Positions 35,815-47,545 of a stretch of 64,000 bases of DNA are shown here, in pieces; position 1 is the stretch's first letter; each line of letters starts with the position of its first letter. The translations under genes and the position numbers were made by a program. Source of the stretch: Parasponia andersonii (Eukaryota; Streptophyta; Magnoliopsida; Rosales; Cannabaceae); contig JXTB01000201.1 of the NCBI GenBank assembly GCA_002914805.1, positions 371,179-435,178 on the forward strand. The letters run 5' to 3'. Below the pieces are notes generated by a model, which made no database searches, was not told the DNA's origin, and was given only the letters and a program-made list of their open reading frames with translations.

Positions 35815-37340
35815 TGTGGTGCCCAAAATTCTCATATGCATACTAAGCCAATAATAAATATGTTCTAATTGAATATTAATTATCTAGAAGTTATTGATAT
35901 AACTTTCATAGTAACATACTCATTCATTATATTATGTGCATTTATATACATATTATCATACTTATTTACGTGTGGAAATATCCTAAAAATAGGGGAGGTA
36001 CGATCTAAATATTTTTAAAATGAAATAGCACTATTTAGAGTCAATTGGACTAGTTTTCACAAAATTATGTGCCATTTTCAATAATTTTATGCTAATGAAC
36101 TAGCATTCATATTTTAATACTTTTGAACAGTTTTACAATGCTAGTTATTAGTAGCTAAGTACCTTAAGTGATTTGTATATTACTAAGTCATTTTAAGATC
36201 AAGTTTTCTAAATTGGTGAAAGTTCTTATTTCGGTCTTGTTCAAGTATCTTGATGCATTTTTTTGGTAAAATATATATCTTGAATAATTGTAATTCATGA
36301 CAGGTGATTAGCATACTAATCTCTATAGGATATTGACCCTTTCCACTTTCAATTTCTATTCAGAATACAAGGTAAGTAAAAACTTATAACTACATCACAA
36401 GAATTACATGAGAATTATCATTATGTGAAACTTACTTATTCTTGAAAGTTATGAAATGACATGTACATGACACATCTTGCATGTAAATTGAGAATTTCTT
36501 TATAGAGTATTTAAAAATGAGTACCATTGTTCCAATTTTATGAGATAAGTTTTATTGGCAATTGTTAGTCTGTCGGAGCTAGGCAGATAAGCCTGTTGAT
36601 GCAGACTCTCCCATTGAAGTAGGACTTGTGAATCTTATGATGTGTCTCGTTGAAGCAAGACAATATTAGCACGGTGTGGGATACACCTTTGATGAGGGAA
36701 GGAGTTTTCAAAAAACCTCACACAATGGTCACACCTTATTTTTACTCTTGGCCAGAGTTTTCGCCTAATGTTATCATAGCCTATTGAGTTATAGGACTAG
36801 CAATATACTAAGGGGCACAACTATGAGTATTATTTTCTGCATGGACTTAAATGAATAAGAAAGAAAAGTATACAATGAGAACTTGATGAGATTTTAAAGG
36901 ATACATGAGCATACATAGTCTTTACTTGCTAAGTTTTAGCATATTTTAGTCTTGTGATACAGATGAGGGGTCACACTTTAATGTTGAGTAGTTAGTTGCC
37001 TGGCCTATCTTTTATTACTATGATCATACAGATGTCGACAAGCTTGACCTTTGGGTGAAATTTTTATTTTGAGATATTTTGGTGTAATGTAAATATTACT
37101 GCTGATGGCAAAATAGACGGGTGAAAATCTCTTTTGATTGTATATTTTGTAAAGACACTTTTAACAAGAAATGCCATACAATTATGTTTGCTTAAAGGGC
37201 TTAGAAAGTTTAAATTTACCCACCTTTTTATAAAACTAAAACTAAAGATATGGTTTAAGAAAGAATAATAATTCGTAGTTTGACTGTATATGATAGTATA
37301 GTTAAACTAGGGGGTATTACACCAACCACAAAACTAATCA
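35815..37340 (+). repeat. 5' LTR of the reduced gypsy element
   Basis: It is parallel to 37624-37770 and then to 39210-40582. Shared words include TTGGACTAGTTTTCACAAAA and TGATGTGTCTCGTTGAAGCA. Confidence 0.82.
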
Positions 37341-37341
37341 T

Positions 37342-37584
37342 GTCTCTATGTTAAGAAGGTACATTTTAAATCCTTCACATGTTTTTAATTATGAGCAATT
37401 AGAGCTAAGTCAAGACATGAGTTACGAGAAACATCCAGTGAAGATTTTAGATACAAAAGAAATGGAACTTAGAAACAAGAAAATCCTTTTGGTCAAAGTA
37501 TTGTGAAAGAACCATGAAGTGAAAGAGGCCACATGGGAAAGAAAAAAAGAGATGAAAACTAAGTATCTACACTTATTTTGCTAA
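37342..37584 (+). pseudogene. Chromodomain tail of a gypsy polyprotein
   Basis: The frame reads VSMLRRYILNPSHVFNYEQL, then PVKILDTKEMELRNKKILLV, one stop (TGA in place of the usual Trp), then KEATWERKKEM and KYLHLFC with TAA at 37582-37584. This is the conserved post-integrase and chromodomain-like end of Tekay/Del chromoviruses, thought to guide integration into heterochromatin. It is the only coding sequence left in the element. Confidence 0.8.
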
Positions 37585-37610
37585 GAAAATTTCAAGGACA
37601 GAATTTTATA

Positions 37611-37623
37611 AGAAGGGGAGAAT
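37611..37623 (+). other. Polypurine tract of the reduced gypsy element
   Basis: AGAAGGGGAGAAT stands directly before the TGTGGT start of the 3' LTR. Confidence 0.8.
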
Positions 37624-40582
37624 TGTGGTACTCAAAATTCTCATATGCATGCTAAGCCAATAATAAATATATTCTAATTGCATATTAGGCACTAGAAGTC
37701 ATTAATATAACTTTCATAGTAACATGCTCATGCATTATTTTATGTGCATTTACATACATGTTATTATAGTAATGATTGTCAAAGTATCCCAATGCAGTGT
37801 AAAGATTCAATACCCTCAGAGAAAGAAAGAGCTAAGTATGCTAAATGGACAAAGAATATATTTATAAAAGCAATACTATGTACACATGCATTGAGATCAT
37901 GTTTGTTGATAACTTGGCCAAATAGAAGTTTTTCGGTAAAATGCAATTTTTACGCTTTATGGAGCCGAATTCACTATGTATTTAACATGTCAAATAGATT
38001 TAATTTAATTTTTAGGACTTATTTATAGCATTTTATTTTTCAGCTACAAGTAAGTATAAGGTGGCATTCACGACACTGACTTGCACTAAGCTCGATTAGA
38101 TTTAGCTTAATTACATAATATTATTTTTGTGCATTCTAATTATTAAGTTCTAAAACTATGTTTGTATTATTAATTTGAGTCTAATTAGCTTATTTTTATA
38201 CATAATGATTGGTTATGGGGCTAGGTTTCACCATATCGCACTAGTTTTCATTTTCTAAGCTAGATTTCTCCAACTTTGGCTACACTTGGGTGTATAGAAG
38301 TGACCAGCAGTGTGGTGACTATACTAAGGATGTTTTAGAGCTAGACATATGGAAAATAATATACAAAATACCCATTATACCCCTTAGAATTTAAGTTATG
38401 CCTTTTCTTAGCCATTAAGTGTTGATTTTGGACCAAATTTAGTCATTTTCTTTCTCTTTCTCTCCAGCGATGACCTGAACCTCTCTAATTCCTTTTTGGA
38501 CTTCTCTAAACTTTTCTCAACTATTTTCAAGAGTTTCAAAGTGATAGAACTCAAATTAGACGTCTAAAAAGCAAGATAGATCAAAATTAGTCAAGTAATT
38601 CTACTAGTTTTTCGTCCTAGGTCTTTTTCTTTAATTTTAATTCTCCACTTGCTCTCACTTAAATAATGGTTCTTCTAGGTTCTCTTGAGTCTTAAAATCA
38701 GTTTGAAAGCCTTGGGAATCAATTTGGTAGAGGTAGAAGGAAAAAGCTTCAGTAAAAGCTTAAACTAGTCAAGGTGAGCTCTATGTAGGATTTTGAATGT
38801 ACAGCTAATTTCTTTTGCTTCAGCTCTTAAACGAAAGGTATTATTTGATGAATAATGGTCCTAAGAACCTTTATATATTACTGAAACATCAAATTTAAGT
38901 AGAGAATTAAAGTTAAACCTAAAGTCCTAAAGTTTACTATTTATGGAGTTAAGTATTTTCATGTATAGTAGATTAAATTTTCTATATTTATAATCTGATT
39001 TCTTAAACTTAGAGTGTATATTTTTGATCCTATTATTTATTACACTTATTTGGTGGCTGGTTTTGATGGCATATAAGTGTAAAAATAGTTTTAAACTTTG
39101 TTTAAACCGAAAAAGAGTCCAAGTATGCTTATGTCAGTCCAAGTAATTTTCTTTAAGATGCATATATGGGAATTGGCTTGTAAAATATTATTGCAGATTT
39201 AAAGCCATTATTTTAATCATGTGAGAATGCCCTAGAAATAGAGGAGGTATTGCTGAAATATTTTTAAAATGAAATGGCACCATTTAGAGACAATTGGACT
39301 AGTTTTCACAAAATTATGTGCCATTTTCAATCATTTTGTACTAATGAACTAGCATTCATATTTAATATTTTTGAACATTTTTTCAATACTAGTTATTAGT
39401 TGCTAAGTACCTTAAGTGATTTTATACTTTTGAGTCATTTTAAGATCAAGTTTCCTAAATTAGTAAAAGTTCGTATTTCGGTCTTGTTCAAGTATCTTGA
39501 TGCATTCTCTTGGTAAAATGTGCATCTTGAATAACTGTAATTCATAACAGATGATTAGCACACTAATCTCTAGAGGATATTGACCTTTTTCATGTTCAAT
39601 TTCTATTCAGGATACGAGGTAAGTAAAGACTTACAACTGTGTCACAAGAATTACATGGGGATTGTCATTACGTGAAACTTATTCTTGAAAGTTATGAAAT
39701 AGCACATGCATGGCACGTCTTGCATGCAAATTGAGAATTTCATTATAAAGTATTTAGAAATAAATACCATTATACCAATTTTATAAGATAAGTTTTATTG
39801 GCAATTACTAGTTTGTCGGAGTTAGGTAGATAAGTCTGTTGATACAAACTCTACTGTTGAAGTGGGATTTGAAAATCTTATGATGTGTCTCGTTGAAGCA
39901 GGACAATATTAGTGTAGTATGAGATACATCTTTGATGAGGGAAGGAGTTTTTCAAAAACCTCACACGACGATCGCTCCTTATTTTTACTCTTGGCCAGAG
40001 TTTCTACCCAGTGTTATCACAGCCTATAAACTTATAGGACTAGCAATATACTAAGGAGCCCAACTATGAGTATTTTTTTAAAGAAAATGTATGGACTCAA
40101 ATGTTTAAGAAAAAAAAGTGTACAATGGGAAATTGATGAGATTTAAAGTATACATGTGCATGTATAGTTTTTAGTTGCTGAGTTTTAGCTTATTTTAGTC
40201 TTGTGATGTAGATAAAAGAGCATATTTTAGTATTGAGTAACTGGTTGTCTGGCCTACCTTTTGTTACCATGATTATACAGATATGGTTAAGCTTGATTTG
40301 TGACTGATATTTTTATTTGAGATATTTTAGTGTAATGTAAATACTATTGCTGCTGGGAAAATAAATGAGTGAAATTTTTTTTTGATTATGTATTTTGTAA
40401 AGTCATTTTTATCAAGAAATGTCATGCAGTTGTTTTTGTTTAAAGGGTTTGGAAAGTTCAAATTTACCTACCTTTTTATAAAAATAAAGACGTGGTTTAA
40501 GAGAAAATAATAATTCGTAATTTGACTATATATAACAGTATAGTTAAACTAAGTGGTGTTACACCAACCTCCAAACTAATCA
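37624..40582 (+). repeat. 3' LTR of the reduced gypsy element
   Basis: It starts at the polypurine tract and ends CCAAACTAATCA. The segment 37770-39210 has no counterpart in the 5' LTR. It contains a CT-rich stretch near 38450 and small introns-like motifs but no coding sequence, so deletion from the 5' LTR is more likely than insertion here. Confidence 0.78.
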
Positions 40583-41190
40583 CCACCATAGGATATAGAT
40601 CTAATAGTTTAAATCATTGTAACCATCCATGGGTAAATATTGTTGTAACTATTTAAACCAAACCCTTATATATATATATATATATATGTTCTAGAGATTT
40701 GATATTGATCACAGGAGAAAAACGTTGTGATTTGTACAAATTTTGATAATTATATGAGATAATTGTTCTCATAATTTATATTTATTAATATTTGTATTCT
40801 CTTGTAATTTTAATTCAAGATTGGTGTTAATCATTACATGAAGATTAGTGTTGATTATTAGTTCAACCCTGGCCTAGAAGATTTGAGATATGTTCTCTAA
40901 CTAATTTTCTTAATCACATATGTGTATTTGTTTATTTTATGCTTTAGAAAATCTAATGTAGAGGAGATTAGGTTCTGGGAAATTGTGTGTTGTGGTGATA
41001 TGGATGAAATTATTGTGTGTGATATGTTTTATTGATTTATTATTGTGAATTAAAACTTTGGTACGATTTATAAATAGGGGAGACTTGGCTCGATTTTTAT
41101 CAAGTTTTTAATATATGTAGATTTAAAAATTAATTAATCTTAATTAGCTTTAATTTATGTTTATTTTTCATTTTTCTTAGTTTGCTTAGA
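40583..41190 (+). other. CACTA sequence upstream of the transposase gene
   Basis: It is AT-rich with a (TA)n tract at 40671-40687. The end (TTTTTCTTAG at 41171-41180) could be an intron acceptor ten bases before the transposase ATG. Confidence 0.45.
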
Positions 41191-44100
41191 ATGGATAAAA
41201 ATTGGATATCGGCCAATATATTATCGATTGAGTATAGAAATAGAGTTGAGATCTTTTTGGAGTTTATTATAGAGAATGCAAAAGATCGTAATGCCATCAT
41301 GTGCCCTTGTGTTAAGTGTAGAAATTTAAATAAATTAAGTGTTAAGAAGATAAAAGAACACTTATTTTTTAATGGATTTGATCAAAGTTATAAGCAATGT
41401 ATTTGGTATGGTGAAAAGTTTGAAAGGACACCATTTTTATTAGGGAAAAGTTATAGAGAGGATTATGACTTAGATATTGAAGATGACCTTTTCGATATGA
41501 TTGATGACACACAATATGAAGCAAATATAGACCCTATAAAGTTTAAGGAGCTACTTACTGATGCTGAAAAACCGATTTATCAGGACTGTACAAGATTCAC
41601 AAAATTATCTGCTCTGCTTAGATTGTAAAATCTAAAAGCAAGACATGGATGGAGCGATAAAAGTTTTTCAAACTTGCTTGCTTTACTAGGGGAGTTATTG
41701 CCAAAAGACAATGAGATGCCACATTCATTTTATGTGGCCTAGAAAACATTATGTTCATTAGGCATACAATATGAGAAAATTCATATTTGCCCAAATGACT
41801 ATATATTACATCAGAAGAAATTTAAGGATGCAATTTCCTGTCCAGTATGTGGTGAGTCACGATTACAGCATAAAAAGAACTCTAAAGTGGTTAAAAATGG
41901 AATTCATGCAAAAGTATTATGGTATATTCCTCCAATTCCCTAGTTTATCCATCTGCTTTGAAATTATGAGCATGCTAAAGATTAAACATAGTATGCGAAT
42001 GAGAGGATAGAAGATGGTAAACTTTGATATCTAGCTAATTTACCGGTTTGGAAGACAATAGATTTCAAATGGCCTACTTTTGGAAGTGATCCAAAAAATC
42101 TTCGTCTTGGCCTCTCTACTGATGGAATTAATCCTTTCACTACTCTTAGTAGTAAGTATAGTTATTGGCCTGTAATGCTTGTTATATATAATCTTCCTCC
42201 TTGTCTATGTATGAAAAGAATGTTTACACTTCTTACAATATTAATATTAGGACCTAGAAAACTTGGAAATTCATTAACGTGTACTTAGCCCTATTGGTTG
42301 ATGATTTGAACATGTGGAATGATGACGTTAAAGCTTATGATGCCTAAAGAAGAAGAATTTACTCTTAAAGTTGTGTTGTTGTGGACTATTAACAACTTTC
42401 CTACATATGGAAATTTATCAGGGTATTCTATTGGAGGATACAAATCTTGCCCAATCTGTGAGGAGAATATAAATTGTCAGTTCTTAACACATGCTAGAAA
42501 AGTTGTATAAATGGGCCATAAGAGGTTTTTACCTAGCAAACATGTATATTGAACATTGAAAAAAGCTTTTAATAGTTCCCATGACTTTTAGGTGGCACCA
42601 CAACCTTTGACTTAGGGAAAGATATTGGAAAAAGTTTCAAAACTTGAATTTCGATTAGAAAAAGTAAAAATAGTTGCAAATAATAATAAAAGGAAAACAA
42701 CGTAGTAAAGTGAAGGTTGTGAAAATTGTTGGGAATATGCCCTAGAAAGTAGTTTCTTTCTATGGCATTTTAAACAATGTTTATTGGATTTAAGTGTTAT
42801 CTATTTTTTATTAATAAATTTCATATTATGTCCCAATTATATACATGTGATGTTTATGTTTTCTATTATACAAATATCTAAAAGTTTCCATGACTAATAA
42901 TGAGTAATAAATAATTGTTCGTGTGAAGTATTTACATGTGGGAGACTAAATTCTTTATTTCATTATGTCTAAATTAAAAGTTCACATTATACAAATAAAG
43001 ATGGAATGCTTTATTTTGCCATAAAATGTAGTGTCGTCTATTTCAACGGGATTAATGAAGTCTCCAATCATCGAAGTGTCTGATTTCGGATAGAAACACT
43101 AGTGCGTTCTAAGAAAGTTATAAGTCCATTGAACTAGACCAAGTGAAAATAGAATTTGAGGTTAAGTACCGTAACTCAATATTCTATCTTTCACTAATCT
43201 AGCACTATTGCAAGATTACCTTAATCCTAGTGATTGTCGGACTTGCTTTCATGAGTTTTATCTTTTTGACTTACTAAAGGACTAGTTCCGGTTATATGGT
43301 TCGAACTCCGGTATCTTGGAAGATAAGATTTGTGAATTGATGAGAATGCCTTTTATGATTTGGATACCATGTATATAATGTCACTTTGAGTTTTTTCAAG
43401 GACTTAGATAATAAAAAACCAGGCGCAGGTATTTACTTTGTGATTTTGACTGTGTTTGTATGGGTAGTTACAAACACCGTAGTCAAAAAGATAGGGTCCC
43501 CTGTCTAGCTCACACATAGCCCAATACTAATTGAATGGTTAGTTGAGCCTAATAAGCCGATTAGGATTTACATCTCTCTAATACTTAAGAGAAAAGTTCT
43601 TCTAAGCCTGTACACAAGAGCCACATGCCTACAACAGTCCATTGACTATAGATTTTGAAATACAGAGAGAAAAAGAGAGAATGGGAGAGACGAGCTGCCA
43701 CGGGAGAAGTTCCGTCTTCATTTATGGCCACTGAGGGAGAGATACCTATGGTCGTAGGCGTGCACTCAAGGAGAAGGAAGATCATCTTCCGGATCATTCG
43801 CTTATCTCTCGTTGGAAATCAAGAAGGTGTCCACACACCGAATCATTCAACGAGCTCTAGAGAATAGATGGGAGGCTCAATGGTTGTGAAGTGCTTCTAG
43901 GTTTTATCTAAACCAAAATCCATGAATTGATTTATGTTAGATCAACGGTACTACATTTTTGTTTTGTAAAGTTTCAAGAAAAATTTTAAAATACTTATTC
44001 CGCTGCATTCTTGATTTGTTTACATAACTGCGGAAATTGTTTTCAGAAAAAATCATTTTTTGAAATTTATTGATTCGGAATTTCCAACAAAAATACCTAA

Positions 44101-45049
44101 GGGTTGCTGGAAGAAAAAATCAATATTTTTTAAATTGGAATATTGACAATATTTATTTGTGAGACATAATTTAGATGTCATGCATATTGAAAAGAATATA
44201 TGTGATAGTATAATTTGTATTTTATTAAACATTCCTCGAAAGAATAAGAATGGGATTAGCACCTGTATGAACCTTGTTGATATAGGTATTCACAATGAGT
44301 TAGCTCCTAGGATTTGTGATAAATAAACATATCTATCATAAGTTTGTTATACACTGAATAAAGAAGAAAAATATCAGTTGTGTTAGTCTTTATTTGAGAT
44401 GAAGCTTCCCAACAACTACTCTTCTAATGTAAGATCTTTAGTGGGTATAGACAATCTAAAACTAATTGGACTTAAATCTTATGACTGTCAAATGCTAATG
44501 CAACATTTATTATCTATTGCAATTCAGTCAACACTATCGAAGAATATTCGATATGCAATCACGAGATTATGTTTTTTCTTTAATTCTATATGTTGTAAGG
44601 CAGTTGATGTATCTAAGCTAGATAAATTACAATGAGATGTTGTCGTAACTTTGTGTATGTTTGAACAATATTTTCTTCTAGGATTTTTTGATATAATATT
44701 ACATCTTATTGTTCATTTAGTGAGAGAAGTTAAATTATGTGGTCTTGTTCTTTTCCGACAAGTGTACCTATTTGAGAGAAAGATGAAGATTTTTAAAGGT
44801 TATATTAGAAATCGAAGTCGGTTAGAAGCATACATTGTAGAATGTTATATTTCAGAAGAAGCTATTGAGTTTTCTTTGGAATACTTGTCGGAAGTGGCAA
44901 CAATCAGACTTCCTTATGTTGCTCAAAATATGAATGCTAATAGAGGTATAAGCAGTAGTGTGGTGTGTACAGTTATGCATAAACAACTAGATCAAGCACA
45001 TCGTAACGTCTTGCAAAATATAGTAGAAGTGAAATCTTGTATCGAGTAA
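41191..45049 (+). pseudogene. CACTA TNP2-type transposase pseudogene
   Basis: ATG at 41191 opens 146 codons: MDKNWISANILSIEYRNRVE and IMCPCVKCRN with HLFFNGFDQSYKQCIWYGE, the transposase-associated (Transpos_assoc) zinc-binding domain. Beyond TAA at 41626-41628 the Transposase_21 core continues in fragments: ARHGWSDKSFSNLLALLGEL, ISCPVCGESR, and the catalytic-region-like WPTFGSDPKNLRLGLSTDG. Then come GGYKSCPICEENINC and, after the solo LTR at 42727-44089, RVAGRKNQYFLNW and MSCILKRIYVI. The DUF4218 region reads GFFDIILHLIVHLVREVKLC and EEAIEFSLEYLSE, with the end near 45049. Many stops and frameshifts plus the LTR make it non-functional. In intact elements this protein binds the termini and cuts the element out. 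Confidence 0.88.
42727..44089 (+). mobile_element. Solo copia-type LTR inside the CACTA transposase gene
   Basis: It starts TGTTGGGAATATGCCCTAGA and ends GAATTTCCAACA. It is flanked by AAAAT at 42722-42726 and 44090-44094, a perfect 5-bp target duplication. It is 1363 bp long with no internal sequence. The minus strand is homologous to 33643-34687 and 49805-51014. The transposase coding sequence continues on both sides. Confidence 0.9.
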
Positions 45050-45956
45050 GTTATGTTGTAAATTAACTTGAAATTAATTAGATATAAGATTTTCTATTCT
45101 TAATGGAATTAATATTTTTATGTTTTTATGAAGGAATCATATTAATTGGATATAAACAAATTTCCTAACTAATTCAAAAAGAGAGAAATAGATCCATGAT
45201 GAACACCATCATACTTTTATTAGATGGTTTAGGCAATAGGTAAATGAAAATTATTTTGATTTATATTTGATTCTGTTTATTCTTAGATAGGTGTTTATAT
45301 ATTTATTTGACTACTCTATTTTATCTACAATAGATCGCGCTTGAAATGGACAAGGCAACATATAATGTATTAGATATATTGAAATAGATATATATTTAAT
45401 TAGTGGTATTTAGTTTAGCACTAGAGGCCGTGATAATATAAGAACTACTTAGAATAGTGGTGTAAGTATAATGGCTAAGACCATGTATTTTTCAAGTACT
45501 AAAGACAAAAATCCGATTAAGAGTGATATGATCTATTATGGGATTATCAAAGATATTTGGGAAATTAATTATGTTACATTTTAATTACTCATATTTATGT
45601 GTGAATGGGTGGAGAGTAATAATGGAGTTAAGAAGGATGAGCTTAAGTACACCTTAGTGGATCTAAACTAAACTAGTCACAAGGATGATCATTTTATAAT
45701 AGCAACACAAGCTAAACAAGATTTTTACATCAATGGCCCACTTGATGGTCGATGGTCAATAGTTCTTACAAATAAAGTAAAGGAATATCACACAAAAAGA
45801 GTATATGAAGATGACAATGAAGCACTTGTCTCACATGAAATATTTTCAAAAGGAATATCGATGGAGTCTTTGATAGAAGACACCTTAGATCGTGAAAATA
45901 ATTATTTACGAGATGATGGTAAAGGTGTTTGGATTGATCATAAAGGAAACAAATAA
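45050..45956 (+). pseudogene. CACTA transposase 3' part with a DUF4216-like region
   Basis: After AT-rich, intron-like sequence, 45580-45956 encodes in broken frames KKDELKYTLVDLN, ATQAKQDFYINGPLDGRWSI and an acidic tail ending GKGVWIDHKGNK with TAA at 45954-45956. This matches the DUF4216 region that follows DUF4218 in plant CACTA proteins. Stops replace residues in the LVDLN..KDDHF segment. Confidence 0.75.
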
Positions 45957-46094
45957 CTTAATAATATCGGTAATTGATTTTTATTTTACTTTTATGTCAT
46001 TTGATTGTTTATAATATATTGATTCTCTATTTCATTTCTTTTTTTATTTGTAGTGCTTAACAAATATTCTTTCATTACATTTAGGTGCTTGTGA

Positions 46095-47110
46095 CATGGA
46101 TAGTGATTAGGATGATGATGTTCGTGAATTCACTCTACCACAACATAGCAAGAGACAACCAAAGAATAAAAAAGAGACAACTCAAATGAAAGAGTTGATA
46201 AAAAAAAGAAGTAATAATAAAAATAAAATCATCACATACAATGAATGGGAACAACCCTAGGGACAAAGGTAGACATTTATCAAGCTTTTGTAGTCTTATG
46301 GTGCGTAGAATAGTGCCAATCAATATTGATACTTGGCCTCATGTCCCAAGAGATATTAAAGACAGTTTGGGAATCTATCCTGGTAAAACCTATACCCATA
46401 TATCTTATTGTTATGTTATGGATACTTTAATTGATTGTAAGATTAATTTTTGTATATTACAGGAGACATTTGTAATACTAGAAGAAAGTAAAAAGAAGAT
46501 CATGTCTAGTTGTGGTAGATTATGGAGGGAATTTAAGACTTTAATAACATTAGAATTGATTTACAAATATAAAGATACTCACCCAGAGTTATTGGAACAC
46601 CCTCCATCATCATATATTGAATGGATAGATGATGAAGTTTGGAAAGATTTTGTAAAGAGTAGACTATCAGAAAAATAGATGCAACTCAGGAAACTTCAAT
46701 AAGAAAGAAAGGTAAAAAATATTTACCCACATCATTTGTCTCATGGAGGTTACTTTACGCTAGAGGATAAACTTCAACAAAAAAAAAAGGATGAAATTGA
46801 GTATGGTAGAGCTGATTTTTGGTCACAAGCATGCATTTTTAAGAACAGAGAATATGCTGAAAATGTCAAAGTGGTCATTGATACAATAATAAGTATTCAC
46901 TTAATTCTATTTATAAGATAGTTTTAATTCAATTATTTTATTTGGCATTGCCTATAAATTGTCTTCTATATTTGTTTTGTAGGAAGATTACACTCAATAA
47001 TACAGAGGAGGAAAGATTCAGATTGAAGAGAGTAATGATATTTTAACTATGGCTTTAGGCAATCCCAAACAATCTAGACGTATAAGAGGAATGGACAAAC
47101 ATATCACTCA
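46095..47110 (+). pseudogene. CACTA TNP1-type (Ptta/En-Spm plant transposase) pseudogene
   Basis: Pieces in different frames give ITYNEWEQP, then VPINIDTWPHVPRDIKDSLG. A probable intron follows (donor GTAAAAC near 46382, acceptor TATTACAG at 46456-46463). After it come TFVILEESKKKIMSSCGRLW, EFKTLITLELI, SSYIEWIDDEVWKDFVKSRL, HLSHGGYFTLEDKLQ and EIEYGRADFWSQA. This is the conserved plant Ptta/En-Spm transposase domain, the DNA-binding partner of TNP2. It continues after a second probable intron (acceptor TTTTGTAG at 46975-46982). Confidence 0.82.
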
Positions 47111-47239
47111 GTCACAATTTTTCCATACTCCTCCTTAATTAAGAAAACTACAATTCATTTTGAAGCATTGGCAAGAAAAACAAGAAAAAAAGATGGAGCA
47201 AATGTTAAAAAAACAATAAGAAAAGTTTCAAGTAGAAAT

Positions 47240-47545
47240 AAATGAGATTCACGCGGTATAACTAAGTAGAGTTGGTGGTTCTAATACAACTCCATATTCA
47301 AGACTAGAAATTCCTCAAGGAGAATGTCAAAAGAAACAAACACATATAGATGTAGAAGTTCCTCAAGTAGAATGTCAAAGGAACCAAACACATGTGGATG
47401 TAGATGTTTGTGTGGGAATGTCAACACAAGGTAAGAAGGTATATCATTCTTACTTGTTACTATAATGTAGATTCTTACTTGTTACTTATGACCATAATGT
47501 ACAATTCATTTTCTATTTTATAGAACCGACCTTGCAAGCTTGTAA
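47240..47545 (+). pseudogene. CACTA second-ORF linker with a short tandem duplication
   Basis: It encodes EIPQGECQKKQTHIDVEVPQ, then VECQRNQTHVDVDVC, an about 50-bp unit repeated in tandem at about 47308-47400. It is probably a low-constraint linker between the TNP1-like and Ulp1-like parts. Confidence 0.5.

Larger units (their letters stand above)
35815..40582 (+). mobile_element. Ty3/gypsy chromovirus reduced to two LTRs and a chromodomain tail
   Basis: The LTRs at 35815-37340 and 37624-40582 both start TGTGGT and end CTAATCA. Between them are only 283 bp: the last 80 codons of pol and the polypurine tract. Everything from the PBS to the integrase core is deleted. The first LTR also lacks about 1.43 kb that the second has (37770-39210). 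A target duplication is not clear: CCAAT is on the left and CCACC on the right. It lies in the non-coding part of the CACTA element. Confidence 0.8.

Noticed and set aside
37744..38028. 94-codon frame within the reduced gypsy element
   Set aside because: It lies in the part of the 3' LTR missing from the 5' LTR, with no recognisable domain.
43585..43867. Open frames of about 70 codons on both strands
   Set aside because: They lie inside the solo LTR (42727-44089) and are not conserved as coding in the other LTR copies.
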